NCBI GenBank assembly: GCA_944739405.2
Contig: OX123190.2
Location: 61,461,805-61,525,804, forward strand
Reading direction: 5' to 3'
Length of the DNA: 64,000 bases
DNA from: Euclidia mi
Taxonomy: Eukaryota > Arthropoda > Insecta > Lepidoptera > Erebidae
Positions 11,325 to 22,364 of the stretch are shown here, in pieces. Every line of letters starts with the position of its first letter. Within the stretch, counting starts at the first letter, position 1. The position numbers were made by a program, and so were the translations under genes. The notes beneath the pieces were generated by a model that saw nothing but the letters and a program-made list of their open reading frames with translations, searched no databases and was not told where the DNA came from.

Positions 11325-13547
11325 GTATACTGCCAATACGACAAAAACTTTAGCAAAAAGTTTCGTATATACACAGGGTTCTGAAGGAGTTTGTTTAAAA
11401 CCCAAGGAAGACAAAGTTTTGTTTAATTTTATGTTCCAAGCTCGTGGAGCTTGTTTTAATCTTTATAAGGATTTCTTTAGCAAACAAACCTTTTCATCTT
11501 CAGTGTTAAAACCTTGTGGTTGAAACATGTAAACTTCTTCTTCTAGATCTCCGTTTAAAAATGCAGTATGTACATCCAAGTGATGTATATCTAGATTCAT
11601 CTCCGCTGCCAATGCCAATAGCATTCGCAGAGATGAATGTCGCACGACAGGAGAGAAAGTTTCGTCATAATCAACCCCTGCTACTTGTTTGAAACCTTTT
11701 GCAACCAATCTCGCTTTGTACTTTATTGGATTACCTTGTTCATCTCTTTTGATTTTGTAAACCCACTTACAAGGAATAATGTTTTTGTTTGGTTTATCTA
11801 CTAGAACCCATGTACCCTTTTTAATTAAACTTTGATATTCATCATTCATAGCTTTTATCCAATTATTGCGTTGATCTGAATTCAGAGCATCAGCGTAACA
11901 AATAGGTTCGTCAGCATCAATTAGCTCCGTTTTTAGATTACGCTGTCTACTTCGTAGAGGATATCTACAACTAGTATCATCTTGTTCTCTACTAGTATTT
12001 GGAAATTGCTGTGTAGAATGATCTTGAGAATCATCATCAACTGCATCAGAAAAATTATCATCAGGGTTAGAATCTTCCACAGGCTCAATTCCTACCGAGT
12101 CAGGTTCAACCTGTCTTGGCGAAGATTCTTCGTGTGATTCAGTCGATAATATTATGGGTAAAGGCAAACATGTTTCTATACTTTCCGACAACGAAGATTT
12201 AATATCAGTAAAACATTCTTCAAAAAATGTAACATCTCTGGCCTTTATTAACCTTCTAGGATATAGAACATCTCTAAACATGTAGCTATTTGGGTCATTA
12301 GTGTACCCAACAAAAATATACTGAGCAGCTTTCAGATCTAACTTCTTCCTATGACAGGAAGGTATCTGAACTAGCGCTTGACAACCAAACACACGCAAAT
12401 TGGAAATATTTGGCTTATTTCCTGTCCATTTTTCAAAAGGTGTGTGTGTTTTTAATGCTACGTGAGGACTTCTATTTTTCAAATATACAGCTGTGTCGAC
12501 AGCATCTTGCCAATAGGCTTTAGATAGTGAGCTTCCCGCCAGCATTGAGCGAGCTTTTTCTATTATAGAACGATTAGTCCTTTCTGCGATACCGTTTTGC
12601 TGAGGACTGTAAGGAATAGATGTCTGATGTTCTATCCCTTTTGAAGTCAAATAATCTTCAAACTGTTTGTTAACATATTGAGACCCATTGTTAGTCCTTA
12701 ATATCTTAATTTTGGACCTAGTTTGAGTCTCAACATAAGACTGAAACTCGCAAAACTTTCTCATCACTTCTGTCTTTGTTGACATAAAATAAGCAAAGAC
12801 TCTACGTGAATAATCATCTATAAAAAAAATTACATACCTGTTTCCTTGAAAAGAAACTTCAGACCTAGGTCCGCACATATCTGAATGAATAATTTCTAAT
12901 AAAGAGGTAGATTTCTTGCAAGCAATAGGTTTAAAAGGTTTCCTACTTTGCTTACCTTCAATACAGCTTACACAAGGCTCTTTATATACTTCGTCGTATT
13001 CCAGTCCTATGCTATATGCATGTCCCTGTTTAAGCTTATTCATACCGTACCGACAAAGATGTCCGAGAAGTTTATGCCACAGGTGATATTTTAATGAACC
13101 AGAATGCACAGTATTGGCCGACAAATCTTCAGACGTATCTATTGAACAATCCAAAGTATATAAACCTCCATGAATAGAAACGTGTAAAACTATATTACCT
13201 GTACAAGAAAAATCTGTATAGAAATTACAACCTTCTTTATCAAAAACTACAGTAAAACCCTTATTTACAGGCTTTTTCACAGATATAAGGTTCGAATTCA
13301 GTTTTGGGACAATTGCTACATTAGAAATTGTACCTACAATGCCATCTTTAGTACTAAACTTGACTTCACCAACTCCTGTACAGTCTACCTTTTCTCCATT
13401 TGCAACTGTATTTTTACTAGTCTCTGTATATAACTTCTTGACATTTTGCAAAACATCTTCCCTAGAAGTCATATGATTGGTTGCTCCAGAATCAATGTAC
13501 CAAATATCTCGTTGTTCCTTTGGAAGACTATTCAGTGCCGAAGACAA
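11325..13547 (-). pseudogene. Copia pol, first part: protease, integrase, RT up to YVDD
   Basis: A 694-residue open frame with the protease active site IWYIDSGATNHM at about residues 15-27. The integrase zinc-binding HHCC (HKLLGH...CVSCIEGK) lies near residues 160-200 and the catalytic core near 215-360. The first Asp is in IIHSDMCGP and the Glu in PQQNGIAERTNRS. The second Asp is replaced: ILRTNNGSQY has Asn where the family has Asp. RT begins at WIKAMNDEYQSL with ARLVAKGFKQ and TFSPVVRHSSLRM. The frame stops at 11463, and the RT continues in another frame to VYVDDI at about 11316. The catalytic Asp change predicts a dead integrase. Confidence 0.9.
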
Positions 13548-13559
13548 TGTAACTGCGTA

Positions 13560-14301
13560 AGCTCCCTTTTGTCCTTATTTTTGTGAGGACAGTCCGGTGA
13601 CTTATGACCGGACTCTTTACAGTTATAACACACATTTCTGTGAGCTCTTAGTAGCTGGAGTTGAACTTGTACTCTGTTCTAATGTACGCAAAGCGCTATT
13701 CATATTATTCAATTCAATATTTTGTTTGGAAACTTCACTCAGCAATCTTCCTTTCACTAATTCAGTAGTTATCGGAGTATTACAATTTTCCAAAGTCATT
13801 ATTAGCATAACATATCTCTCTGTAAGACCACCTAATATTATTGCAGCAAGAGAAGTATCCTCGATATCTTTACCTATATCAGATAGGTCTTAAGCCGTAG
13901 CCAATACTGCATCCATATATGCCTCAATATTGTTATCAAAATCCTTTAAATTCTAAACGATATAATCTACGCTCAAGTGATAATCTTCTGCCCATACTTT
14001 TATCTTCGTATGCAGCTGCAAGTGCCTGCCAAGCCTCAGAAGCACTTTTGCATTTCATTACATGGGTTATTGCAGGACCATTGAGGGTCATGCAAATTTT
14101 AGCAAGGGCCAACTGGTCATTACGAGTTCTCGTTTCTTTACTGGTTTGATCGCCATCGGGATAGCCACAGATCGTTTCCCACAACTTTTCGTGCATAAGA
14201 TACATTTTAATCTTAAATTTCCACTCACCATAGTCTTCTCGTTTACTTAGGCTGAGCCACGAAAAAGGAAAAAAAGACTGCCGCATATTTTTGCCATCCA
14301 T
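13560..14301 (-). pseudogene. Copia gag, frameshifted
   Basis: Capsid region of the Copia polyprotein. It starts at the ATG at 14301 with MDGKNMRQSF. The N-terminal block (DYGEWKFKIKMYLMHEKLW, SASEAWQALAAAYED, RLSLERRLYRLEF) is typical of Copia gag. It breaks after residue 121 and resumes in another frame with YVMLIMTLENCNTPITTEL and then VKGRLLSEVSKQ. A CCHC zinc knuckle (CYNCKESGHKSPDC) is readable at about 13585-13626 in yet another frame. At least two frameshifts separate gag from the protease-integrase frame. Confidence 0.85.
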
Positions 14302-14393
14302 ATTTCACAAAATGTATATTGCAATTCTATATTTTTAATAGCTAGACACTTTATAAACTCAACCAGCTCATCAAATTTGTGCTGATAACGAAT

Positions 14394-14540
14394 TGTTGTA
14401 AATATTTTAATATTTAGAATAAAAATATTGTTTGACTTCTCAATAATTTTAATAAAGTGACATATATTGACAAAACATAATTCAAACTATAAAAAGAATA
14501 CAGAACACATTAGGCTTGGTAGCCAGTACATATTACAACA
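14394..14540 (-). repeat. Copia 5' LTR
   Basis: Partner of the LTR at 6624-6770, with three substitutions between them. On the element strand the sequence just inside the LTR is ATTCGTTATCAGCAC, the expected place for the primer-binding site; the tRNA it would match was not established. Confidence 0.95.
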
Positions 14541-14545
14541 TAGAC

Positions 14546-15477
14546 AAGCTGTCAGATGCAATCGACAAAGTTAACCAGGACTTACATGCAATAAAGATGT
14601 GGTCTGATCGATTCGGTCTTTGCGTGAATCCATCTAAATAATAATAATATATTCTACCACATTCACACAACACCATCTAGTCCCAAACTAAGGAGAGCTT
14701 GTACTATGGGTACTAGACAATGGATAAACATACATATATACTTTTTTTTTGTAAATACATACATATTGTACACAGAAACACCCAGACCAAGACAAATGCC
14801 AGGCTATCGTTGTGGGAAGCTCGCACATGATTGCTAGAGTTAACTACACGAGACTGTCATCTGTCGTCTTCAATGGATGTGTAATACCATTTAGCACTAC
14901 CGTAAAAAATCTTGGTTTGTACATATATGCAACCCTTGACTGGCGGTCTCAAATGGCAGCAGTTAGCCAGAAAGTTTTCGGGACTCTTCGCTCTCTTTAT
15001 CGCCTGAAAAACTTTTTCCCTTCAAAAACTAAAGCAATGCTTGTTCCACCTTTTATCTTCCCCGTAATTGACTATGAAAATGGGTGTTATCTTGACCTGA
15101 ATGCAGACCTGCTCAATAAACTTGACCAACTTCTCAATTATTGCATTCGGTTCGTTTTCAATCTTCGTAAGTTTGATCATGTCTCGAAATTCCGTAGTGA
15201 ATTGAAATGGTTACCAATTCGTCAGCGACGAAATTTGCATACGCTGACAACATTATACTCGCTTCTCCACTCCGCTAATGCCCCGTCTTATCTAATGCCT
15301 TGTTTTCAATACCTTTGCTCCAACCATGTTAAGAACTTACGATCATCTAATAACCTTCTACTTCTTTGTCCATTTTACACTTCTAATCTAGTTCATTCTT
15401 CTTTTTACATCCAATCTATCCTACTTTGGAATGCTCTACCTCCTGAAATTAGGATGGCCAATACACGTGACACGTGA
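14546..15477 (+). pseudogene. LINE ORF2, right half (RT thumb and C-terminus)
   Basis: Directly after the Copia element the LINE frame resumes (DAIDKVNQDLHAIKMWSDRF and FGLCVNPSK). It is broken by a SINE at 14640-14793 and resumes at about 14798 with VVGSSHMIARVNY. The C-terminal part includes KNLGLYIYATLDWRSQM, FIFPVIDYENGC, KWLPIRQRRN and ILLWNALPPEIR, the usual order downstream of the RT active site in Jockey/I/R1-like LINEs. It ends at 15475-15477. Placing both halves in one element rests on the TSD and on domain continuity. Confidence 0.82.
14640..14793 (-). mobile_element. 5'-truncated tRNA-SINE inserted in LINE
   Basis: This minus-strand copy has the 3' part of the SINE family at 44500-44762 and 49649-49905: TACTATGGGTACTAGA, AACACCATCTAGTCCC and an ATT-rich tail. 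A possible AAAT duplication is at 14636-14639 and 14794-14797, and the LINE reading frame closes over it. The tRNA-like head is absent. Confidence 0.8.
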
Positions 15478-16104
15478 TCGCATTCTGATACGATATAGCA
15501 TAAAACAAATGATCAACAATGCATTTTATGTAAGCTTTGGCCAAAATTTAATCCATGCACAGTCTCCAAAATGAGTTAGTCCTTTGCGAGGGGGTTAGTC
15601 GAATACTGGCATTGTTCAATATAAAAACGACAACCATATTATCTTTTTTATGTCACTTTGTAAAAAGGCACGTAAAGTGGTGACAAATTCTATCTACGCG
15701 CGAAACAGGAAATCTTTCAATTTACCGGGGACAAAGTTAGCCGACTACAACTGGCGCCATTTTATTCAAAATTCCAAAAACTCAATGGGCCTAAGCATAT
15801 TCACGTCCCAGCATCATTAAAATTCCTCAATTCCGAGTCACGTGCTCCCTTAGGGCCCCATTTCACCATATTTTTGTCCGACAGCCATAGTCTGCATCGC
15901 AAACCATTCCGACCCTTTATATTCAATCGTTTTGCTGACGATATTTTAAATATATGAATTCTCGATTTGGTTTATTAGGCTTATTCGGTTGTTGGTGCCG
16001 TATATAATTTTTTGAAAGCCATTTTTTAAAAGCCGAGTTAAAATGACTTCTATAGGATTAGAATCTATCACTAAATATGCTATTTGCCTTTCTGTGTACA
16101 GAGC
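15478..16104. other. No gene recognised
   Basis: AT-rich DNA between the LINE and the fold-back at 16105. No ORF, TIR or tail could be assigned. Confidence 0.5.
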
Positions 16105-16434
16105 AAATAAAAAAATAAGTTTTTAAACTATAACCCGACTACGTAAAAAAGAGGGTCTAAAAATAACAAAACAAGAAAAGTATAAGTGCAGAAATGCTCA
16201 AGCTAGAGCCGTGGTCGCACCTATTTGTATACCTATCTAATGTGTGGGTGCCAGGAATACTTAACCTGCAATAGACAAACGTGGCAGGTAATTTCATGTA
16301 CACTAGTATACAATAGGTGCGACCACGGCTCTAGCTTGAGCATTTCTGTACTTATACTTTTCTTGTTTTGTTATTTTTAGACCCTCTTTTTTACGTAGTT
16401 GGGTTATAATTTTAAAACTTATTTTTTTATTTAA
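16105..16434. repeat. Long fold-back with ~130-bp arms
   Basis: The left arm, about 16105-16234, and the right arm, about 16307-16434, are near-perfect reverse complements. They share AAGCTAGAGCCGTGGTCGCA, AGAGGGTCTAAAAATAAC and ACAAAACAAGAAAAGTATAA, separated by a 72-bp spacer. No transposase is present. A transcript through it would form a long double-stranded hairpin. It is probably a fold-back MITE, but its TSD was not resolved. Confidence 0.85.
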
Positions 16435-16689
16435 TCCTTTTCCGTATCCAGGGCAAGGGCATGTAAACTAACCGTGCAATATTCACATTGGCACATTTAA
16501 AGGAAGCAAGAAAGAAAAATATGTAACTCAAAGCGTCTGTACCGCGCGAATCGTAAAACAATCGCGTATAAAACTTATATTTTGACTCAAACAGTATAAT
16601 ATTTGTACATATTTGTAATATACTCACCAATACCCTTCTTTTGATACTAAACACGTAATGATTATCCCAGTTTTATTTTTGTTGAGGTC

Positions 16690-16900
16690 GGAATCTGAGG
16701 TATTAATTCCGTAACAGAAAATTTATATAAAATGTATATAGCCTGTATCAACCGGGCTATTATTACGAATCTTTTGACACCCCATTTATTAAAATCGGTT
16801 TGGTAGTTTAGGCGCTACGGTGGAACATACAAACATATATACATAGACTGCCAAAAACATTACCCTTCCTTTTGGCTTCGCTGTAGTCGGGTAAAAAGAA
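16690..16900 (+). repeat. Dispersed repeat ending in GTCGGGTAAAAA
   Basis: The text ATCGGTTTGGTAGTTTAGGCG, then TTTTGGCTTCGCTGTAGTCG, then GGGTAAAAAG looks like a widespread non-coding insect repeat. The wording also echoes the fold-back just upstream (CCGACTACG). The family was not determined. Confidence 0.35.
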
Positions 16901-17632
16901 AAAATAATGCCGTAGCACGGCACCCGACGATCTAATTCGGTTGATTGTCTAGATCAATTAGAACGAGTAAGTTTGTATTGAAAACATTTAACTTGCTTTT
17001 ACAACATCAAAGAAGCTCCAATTATTATTGTTAGTCTAATTACTTGTTTATCTCTACTTTGAATTCGATAGGTCAATACTAGGCTTTTTGTTTAATTCGA
17101 CTAAAGAATGGCACGGCAAATTGATATTATGGCATTAAGTGAAATTTGCCCTTTCGTGGAAATTGTTTCGGAATGTCTCGGTACACTCTACAAGGTACAA
17201 GTGACAATCATTAAATTTACAACATTAAAATAAGACTAACGGTGATCAATTGTTCCTACTCATCAAGAAAAGAAGAAAGAAAGTAAGTAAATTTATTATT
17301 GCTGTTTTTACATGCATATTAACATATTCAGATACAGTAAGTATTAGTTACTTTCAATATTGACAATTAATTTTCGGGAATACTTATAAATCAACGCAAA
17401 GTTGGTAATAATAATATGTCTTATTCCACAGAGAGAAATTTATCCGCTGGTGACATTCACTGTGTCATTATATTTATTGTTAATGACTAACCCAATGCTA
17501 CGCCGTAAATAGGCACCGGACCAAAGGATTTTCCCCTTCTAAAATAGAAAAGCAGTGGGTAATAAGGGGAACGTCCATTCCGTGTCACCTACACAAATCG
17601 TGGTTAGGTTAGTTTCAGATCTTATCACTATA

Positions 17633-17840
17633 CCAGAGGACGCCAGCAGCTACGTCTGCATATTTTTTTTAAATATCCCGTTTTGGCCGATCCCGTGGGA
17701 ATTTCGGGAAATCCTTTCTTAGTGCACCCCTACGGTCCCCAAAGAACATACATGCCAAATTTCAGCTTCTTGCGCCCAATAGTTTCGGCTGTACCGTGTC
17801 TGTCAGTCAGTCAGTAACGCAAGGATTTTATATATTAAGA
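17633..17840 (-). mobile_element. Complete 208-bp non-autonomous Helitron
   Basis: Read on the minus strand it begins TCTTAATATATAAAATCC after an A and ends GCTGGCGTCCTCTGG before a T, the A|T insertion and CTRR ending expected of Helitrons. Internal blocks (AGAAGCTGAAATTTGGCATG, GGTGCACTAAGAAAGGATTT) recur at 26440-26490 and in degraded form at 38560-38640. Confidence 0.8.
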
Positions 17841-18239
17841 TGATAGGTCTGCCATATCATTATCACATAGTTTACTTGCACTTTATAATGCTGAATATAA
17901 ATCAATCGTTCTTTGTATTATTTATCATCGATTGATCGAGAGTTATAAATGAAAATGAACAAAAAAAAGAAATAATATATTTGTCTGAGAAACAAAAAAG
18001 TATAACAGATAAAACAAATCGTAAATTAGAGCATTTGGTCTGTGACAGATAGGTACACACTCAGCTATATTGATTTGCTGTTCCCGTAAACATGAATCAA
18101 CCATCATAAAGTGAAGTCTTACTAGAGGTCGCCCAGTGGTCGAAATTCGACCATAATTTATGAAAATGTTAAATTTCTACATTATTAAGATTGTAGGTAC
18201 TGTCAAGACTTTAATCACAGACTTCCCCGTACAATTCAA
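17841..18239. other. No gene recognised
   Basis: AT-rich DNA with no supported feature. Confidence 0.5.
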
Positions 18240-18345
18240 CTTTTATGAAATTACTGGAACGGCTTTTAAATACTTTTCTTAGAAATAAAACTTTTATGAA
18301 ATTACTGGAACGGCTATTAAATACTTTACTTAGTAATAAAACTCT
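18239..18345. repeat. 51-bp tandem duplication
   Basis: Two copies of a 51-bp unit containing TTTTATGAAATTACTGGAAC, at about 18240-18290 and 18291-18341, differing at a few positions. Confidence 0.85.
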
Positions 18346-18599
18346 GGAATACATAATAACGTAAAGACTTTATAAAAATTTCGTTCCATTCAAATTCATA
18401 ATTTATTTTACTAAAACATGGCAGTGAGTTGTTACAATAGCATATAATAAGACACAACATGTTGTTGCTGGTGAGGCAGCAAACAAAAAAAGATAAATAA
18501 CACATAATTGATCAAAATTGGATACTAATTAAAAATAAATCTACTTACACATTCTCTTGCCCTTGCGCAGTATGTCGTTTACTTCCATACTTCTTCTAA

Positions 18600-19075
18600 T
18601 TATTTACTCCTTTCTCTTTCGACACACAATCGATTAATGTTTTCCTTGGCTGGATCTTCCTTTTCGTGCCTCAACTTTCATATTCATCCATTGTTTCTTT
18701 TGATACTCTCTTGCTTTTCGTCCCTCTTCTTTCAAAATCATTTTAAGACTGCATTGTTGGCGTAAGCGTTCAAAAGCCGCCGCCTTGTCGCCTTATACTG
18801 CGCAAGTATTGTGGTTTCTATACTCACAAAAGACAACACTTGTGTCATCCATGAATGATTTCATAATATGTCCATACCAAACCAACCGATATTTTTCTTC
18901 ACTTTTAGTCTATGGGCACCAATTTTCAGACTTCCTCTTACATACTTATTCCTTCAAATTTTGTCCATTCTTGTCACTTCACACATCCATCGTAACATTC
19001 TCAACTTTTCTGCAATTTATCAATAATAATCCTTCAGTCTGTGCTTCAGTTACAGTATCCTGATGACCATTTGCA
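18600..19075 (-). pseudogene. LINE reverse-transcriptase C-terminus relic
   Basis: On the minus strand from 19075 the text encodes an RWMCEVTRMDKI-like block, then KYVRGSLKIGAHRLK and IGWFGMDIL, matching the post-RT region of RTE-type LINEs (RWMcGvTRmDriRN, then rl.WyGHv). It continues with GRKAREYQKKQWMNMKVEAR, equivalent to the family's RPKKRWMD segment, and stops near 18612. In-frame stops occur and the upstream RT is missing. It differs from the RTE copies at 34.8 and 56 kb. Confidence 0.6.
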
Positions 19076-20230
19076 AGTACTATAAATAAACAAAGTTTTA
19101 AAATATGAGAAACACTGAATGTCTGAAAACTTACCAATATGGCAATGTATTATATCACTCTTAATTCACAAATAGCTCAATACATGTGCATTAAATAGAT
19201 TTTCAACTAAATTTACACAACCATAGAATGAAAGGAAAATTTCCTGCGCGCGGCGTTCTAAATTCAAATTTGATGACATCTGCAATTTTGGTTTTTCCTA
19301 CGGATATAATTATTTCTTTTATATTTTACACTTTGTCAGAAACTTATAATAATTATTAATAAAATACTATACCTACATATAAGTAATTACTAATAAGTGT
19401 ATATCTCACGCTTAAATATTTTATTAATTTATACGCCACGATATATATATATATATATTGTGAAAAATACTAAATTTGTTAGGCAGAATAGGACAAATCT
19501 TGAACAAAAAACATACGTGTAATAATTATTTCATCTATTTTCAGTCTGAAACTCTTATTAACAATAAAAAATTAATTAATGGATTATTCTTATTATATTT
19601 ATGTGCCTATGAGCTTTATCAAACGTGTAAATAAAATTTGCCAAGGTAAATATATTGTAATAAATACAAAATCTATTGTGCAAAATAGAACAAATATTGA
19701 TAAATAAAAAGGGATTGTTTCTTTTTTTATTTCATAGATTTCCTTTTTTATTTGTGCTGCATATTATTATTTTAATTTAATTGTAGTTTTAAGTACTTAT
19801 AATTGTTTTATTCTAAAATTAATTTAAGCTGTAAAATGCTATCCTAAAAAGTATATGCATAAAATAATATTATATTTGAACTATTTTCAGTTTGAAAGTC
19901 TATGGGTCTGTTTAAATATTATTGTGTTAAAAAGGATATTTATTTTTGTTTCACGCAAGGAGTAATAATTATTATAAGTATGGAGAGAGCATTTCAAAAA
20001 GAGTAGAAATCGTATATGCATCTCTATGCTCTCTAATAACAGAACTGCATATGTTCGAGTGAGATAGCCATAGAGCTTTTATACATGTTTTATACAGCCT
20101 TGAATGACATATGCCTAAAAAAATGTTATGTCATATCGATGTTCATCCAGCTGGAGTGAAAGCCGTGTCGAAGATAAACTGCAATTTTAATTGCTTCAAA
20201 ATATTTTTTGTGAATATTATTACTTTTAGA
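19076..20230. repeat. AT-rich repeats related to those at 22.4-22.95 kb
   Basis: No gene is seen. A motif TTAGGCAGAATAGG, followed shortly by CTTGAACAAAAA and then TTTTCAGT, occurs at about 19478-19545 and again at 22884-22950. The block TTTCACGCAAGGAG followed by TTATAAGTATGGAGAGA at 19952-19988 is the inverse of the hairpin text near 22365-22412. A (TA)n tract lies at 19442-19460. Confidence 0.5.
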
Positions 20231-20239
20231 CATAAAAAA

Positions 20240-20760
20240 ATTACAATAGTTTGTAGTGCCGTCGGATGTAAAAGTCGAATGGGACCATTGAACGAAAATG
20301 GACAAAAAATATCTTTCCACTGGTCATAATAAGTAAAATTGTAGATAGCTGCCGTAATAATTCTACAATGATATTTGTAAGGCTTATACTTAAAGATAAA
20401 GATACCACCGTTGACACATATTTTATTCCATTAGTCACAATAAAATAAATATAATAGAAATATTTCGATAAAAAATATGAGGATAGTGTTGTAATACTCG
20501 TGTCAATGAGAAAACCAGTTTCTGAAAGATTATAATTTGAATAATTGGTTATTCATTGTGATTTTAGATTGTAGATTTCCAAAGAATGAAGATTTGAAAC
20601 GAAATTGGGTCCGAAATATGAGTAAGGGAGAATGGCAACCGTCCAATTCTTCTAAACTTTGTTCGCTTCATTTTGAGTCTGCTTGTTATCAGGAATGATT
20701 TTAAAGAAAATTTTGCATTCTTTCTTAATTATGCTGTGCCTATTATTTTTACTAATCAGA
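20240..20760 (+). pseudogene. THAP-domain gene relic (split, frameshifted)
   Basis: THAP is a C2CH zinc-binding DNA-binding domain shared by host regulators and P-element transposases. The first half is at about 20257-20330: VCSAVGCKSRMG with the first two cysteines, then NGQKISFHW. The second half, about 20580-20760, reads RFPKNEDLKRNWVRNM, then SKLCSLHFESACYQ with the remaining Cys and His. After a one-base shift it continues to AVPIIF, equivalent to the AVPTIF box. The gap between the halves looks like an intron (TG|GTCATA ... TTTTAG), but the exact join gives no clean reading frame. Order and spacing make THAP convincing; a working gene is unlikely. Confidence 0.65.
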
Positions 20761-20911
20761 TATCTAATACTGAAGTTTATACTTCCACTTTACTATGATT
20801 AACTTATATTTTTGTCAATCAATATACACCAAAATTGCAACTATAAAAATATGCTTAGTTATCATACATATATATATGTATATCATAAACAGATTTGTGT
20901 CGTAATTTTCA

Positions 20912-21115
20912 GAAATGTCTTAAATGAAGAAAACTTATTTTTAGAAGTGATAATTAAGCTTCAAGAGAGAACACCGCTTGCACTTCTGGAACTCAGGATG
21001 AAAATATTGTTCGTAAATGTGAACTGTTTCCACCCATGTACATCCCATTTTGGTAATACATATAGTATCACGCCTGCCGGGCAGTTATCGTGTGCGTTAC
21101 TTTCTGGAATAAATA
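20912..21115 (+). other. Possible last exon of the THAP relic
   Basis: An acceptor-like GTCGTAATTTTCAG at 20898-20911 precedes a stretch that in one frame reads SRENTACTSGTQDENIVRKC, ending ELFPPMYIPFW and a stop. AATAAATAAATGA follows at 21107-21119 and could be a polyadenylation signal. There is no homology to anchor it, so linkage to the THAP half-domains is speculative. Confidence 0.25.
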
Positions 21116-21120
21116 AATGA

Positions 21121-22360
21121 TTTTGACTATATTGACTTTCTTTTTCAATTATTTTCCAATACCAATGTCACGAAGAATGAGAACATAAAATAACTCGCTG
21201 ATTGCCAATGCACTGATCGGTGCGAGACATAATAGATTTTTAATTGTGTCTAACTGTCTAGTCGGTATTGCAATATTCAACTGGTTTTACTTATATACTT
21301 AATAGCGCAGTTTTTCACTCCTTCAAAAATTGTTTTTATGTTTCAGCATTGTCAATTTAAGAGGAATTAAAGGTTATTATTTTCTGTCGGATTATAAGTA
21401 TATTGTCAAATTGTGATACCGAGCAATGCTAAACTGCGCTGTATACTTTTCTTATCTAGGTACAGTCGAACAACTTCCCGCCAGACCACAATAAGAGTAA
21501 GTATCGCTCAGCAAGATATCGTCGCTTCCAGTGCTACTTTACACAAACTTTGACATTCGTATACAAAACCAGTTTCTAGTGTGCCTTGACTCTATGAGCG
21601 AGCCAAGGGATTTCTTTCGAACTGGTCCACCGCTGACTTGTTTGATTGTACATACCTGGAGGATTCGTTTACAAATAACAAGTAAACTACTTATTGTACC
21701 AAATGTACGGTTTAGACAAAACTTCATTTTATTGTAATGCAAGTACTCTATATAATTTGGAAATATCTAAAATGCGAATCATCATAGAGGTGGATAAAGT
21801 ATACTCTGACCACCAGTTCGAAGTAGATACTTGAATTCTTCTTGTGAAAAAGCGGTAGGAGAGGAACACCCCGAAGAACATTGTCAATTCGATTTCCGAC
21901 TTCGTAATTTTATGAGAAAAATTGTATTTAGGTACCATTAATATTGCATTATTATTTCAGCCAATAGACATCCTTTGCTGGACATAAGTCAAGTCTCCTC
22001 AAGATAGTAATACATATTATCATATCATATCTTATTATTACCTCTCTTTTTACAGTATTTGTTTCTTAGTAGGCAGCTAAGTACTATGCTCTAAATAAAA
22101 GCTCATAAAGTATTATACTACTGGTATATTATTTAATCAAATGCTTATCTTGTCTATAAATACCGAATTATATACCAATACCAATCAAAGATAAATACTT
22201 GAGTACATCACTATTGACAGTCATTTCTTCTATAAAAAATATTGCGACATGAGTATTTCAAGAGATAATAAATACAATATATATGTCTCGGTTATACATA
22301 TGACATTTTATGCAAGTAAAAAGAAATAACGATAGGTTTCTTGTTTATGCTTAAAGCTAT
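21121..22360. other. No gene recognised
   Basis: AT-rich DNA. Short frames on both strands at 21531-21742 and 21729-21938 carry no known motif and have no splice or promoter context that can be defended. Confidence 0.45.
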
Positions 22361-22364
22361 CTCT

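Larger units (their letters stand above)
6624..14540 (-). mobile_element. Ty1/Copia LTR retrotransposon with 147-bp LTRs
   Basis: A complete but interrupted Copia element. The LTRs at 6624-6770 and 14394-14540 begin TGTTGTAA and end TTACAACA and differ at three positions out of 147. The target duplication TAGAC is at 6619-6623 and 14541-14545. On the minus strand the order is gag, protease, integrase, RT, RNase H, as expected for Copia. A purine-rich tract lies just inside the 3' LTR (6771-6785). It inserted into the LINE after the YADD codons and was itself hit at RT by a TIR transposon (7726-11313). Confidence 0.95.
5063..15477 (+). mobile_element. 5'-truncated LINE hosting nested insertions
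   Basis: This LINE is present in two coding halves. The left half (5063-6623) has the end of the endonuclease and RT up to the catalytic YADD block. The right half (14541-15477) carries the rest of RT and its C-terminal region. Between them sits the Copia element at 6624-14540, bounded by TAGAC duplications. A truncated SINE at 14640-14793 splits the right half again. The 5' end is lost inside the endonuclease. No poly(A) or simple-repeat tail was seen after 15477, so the 3' boundary is uncertain. Confidence 0.85.
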
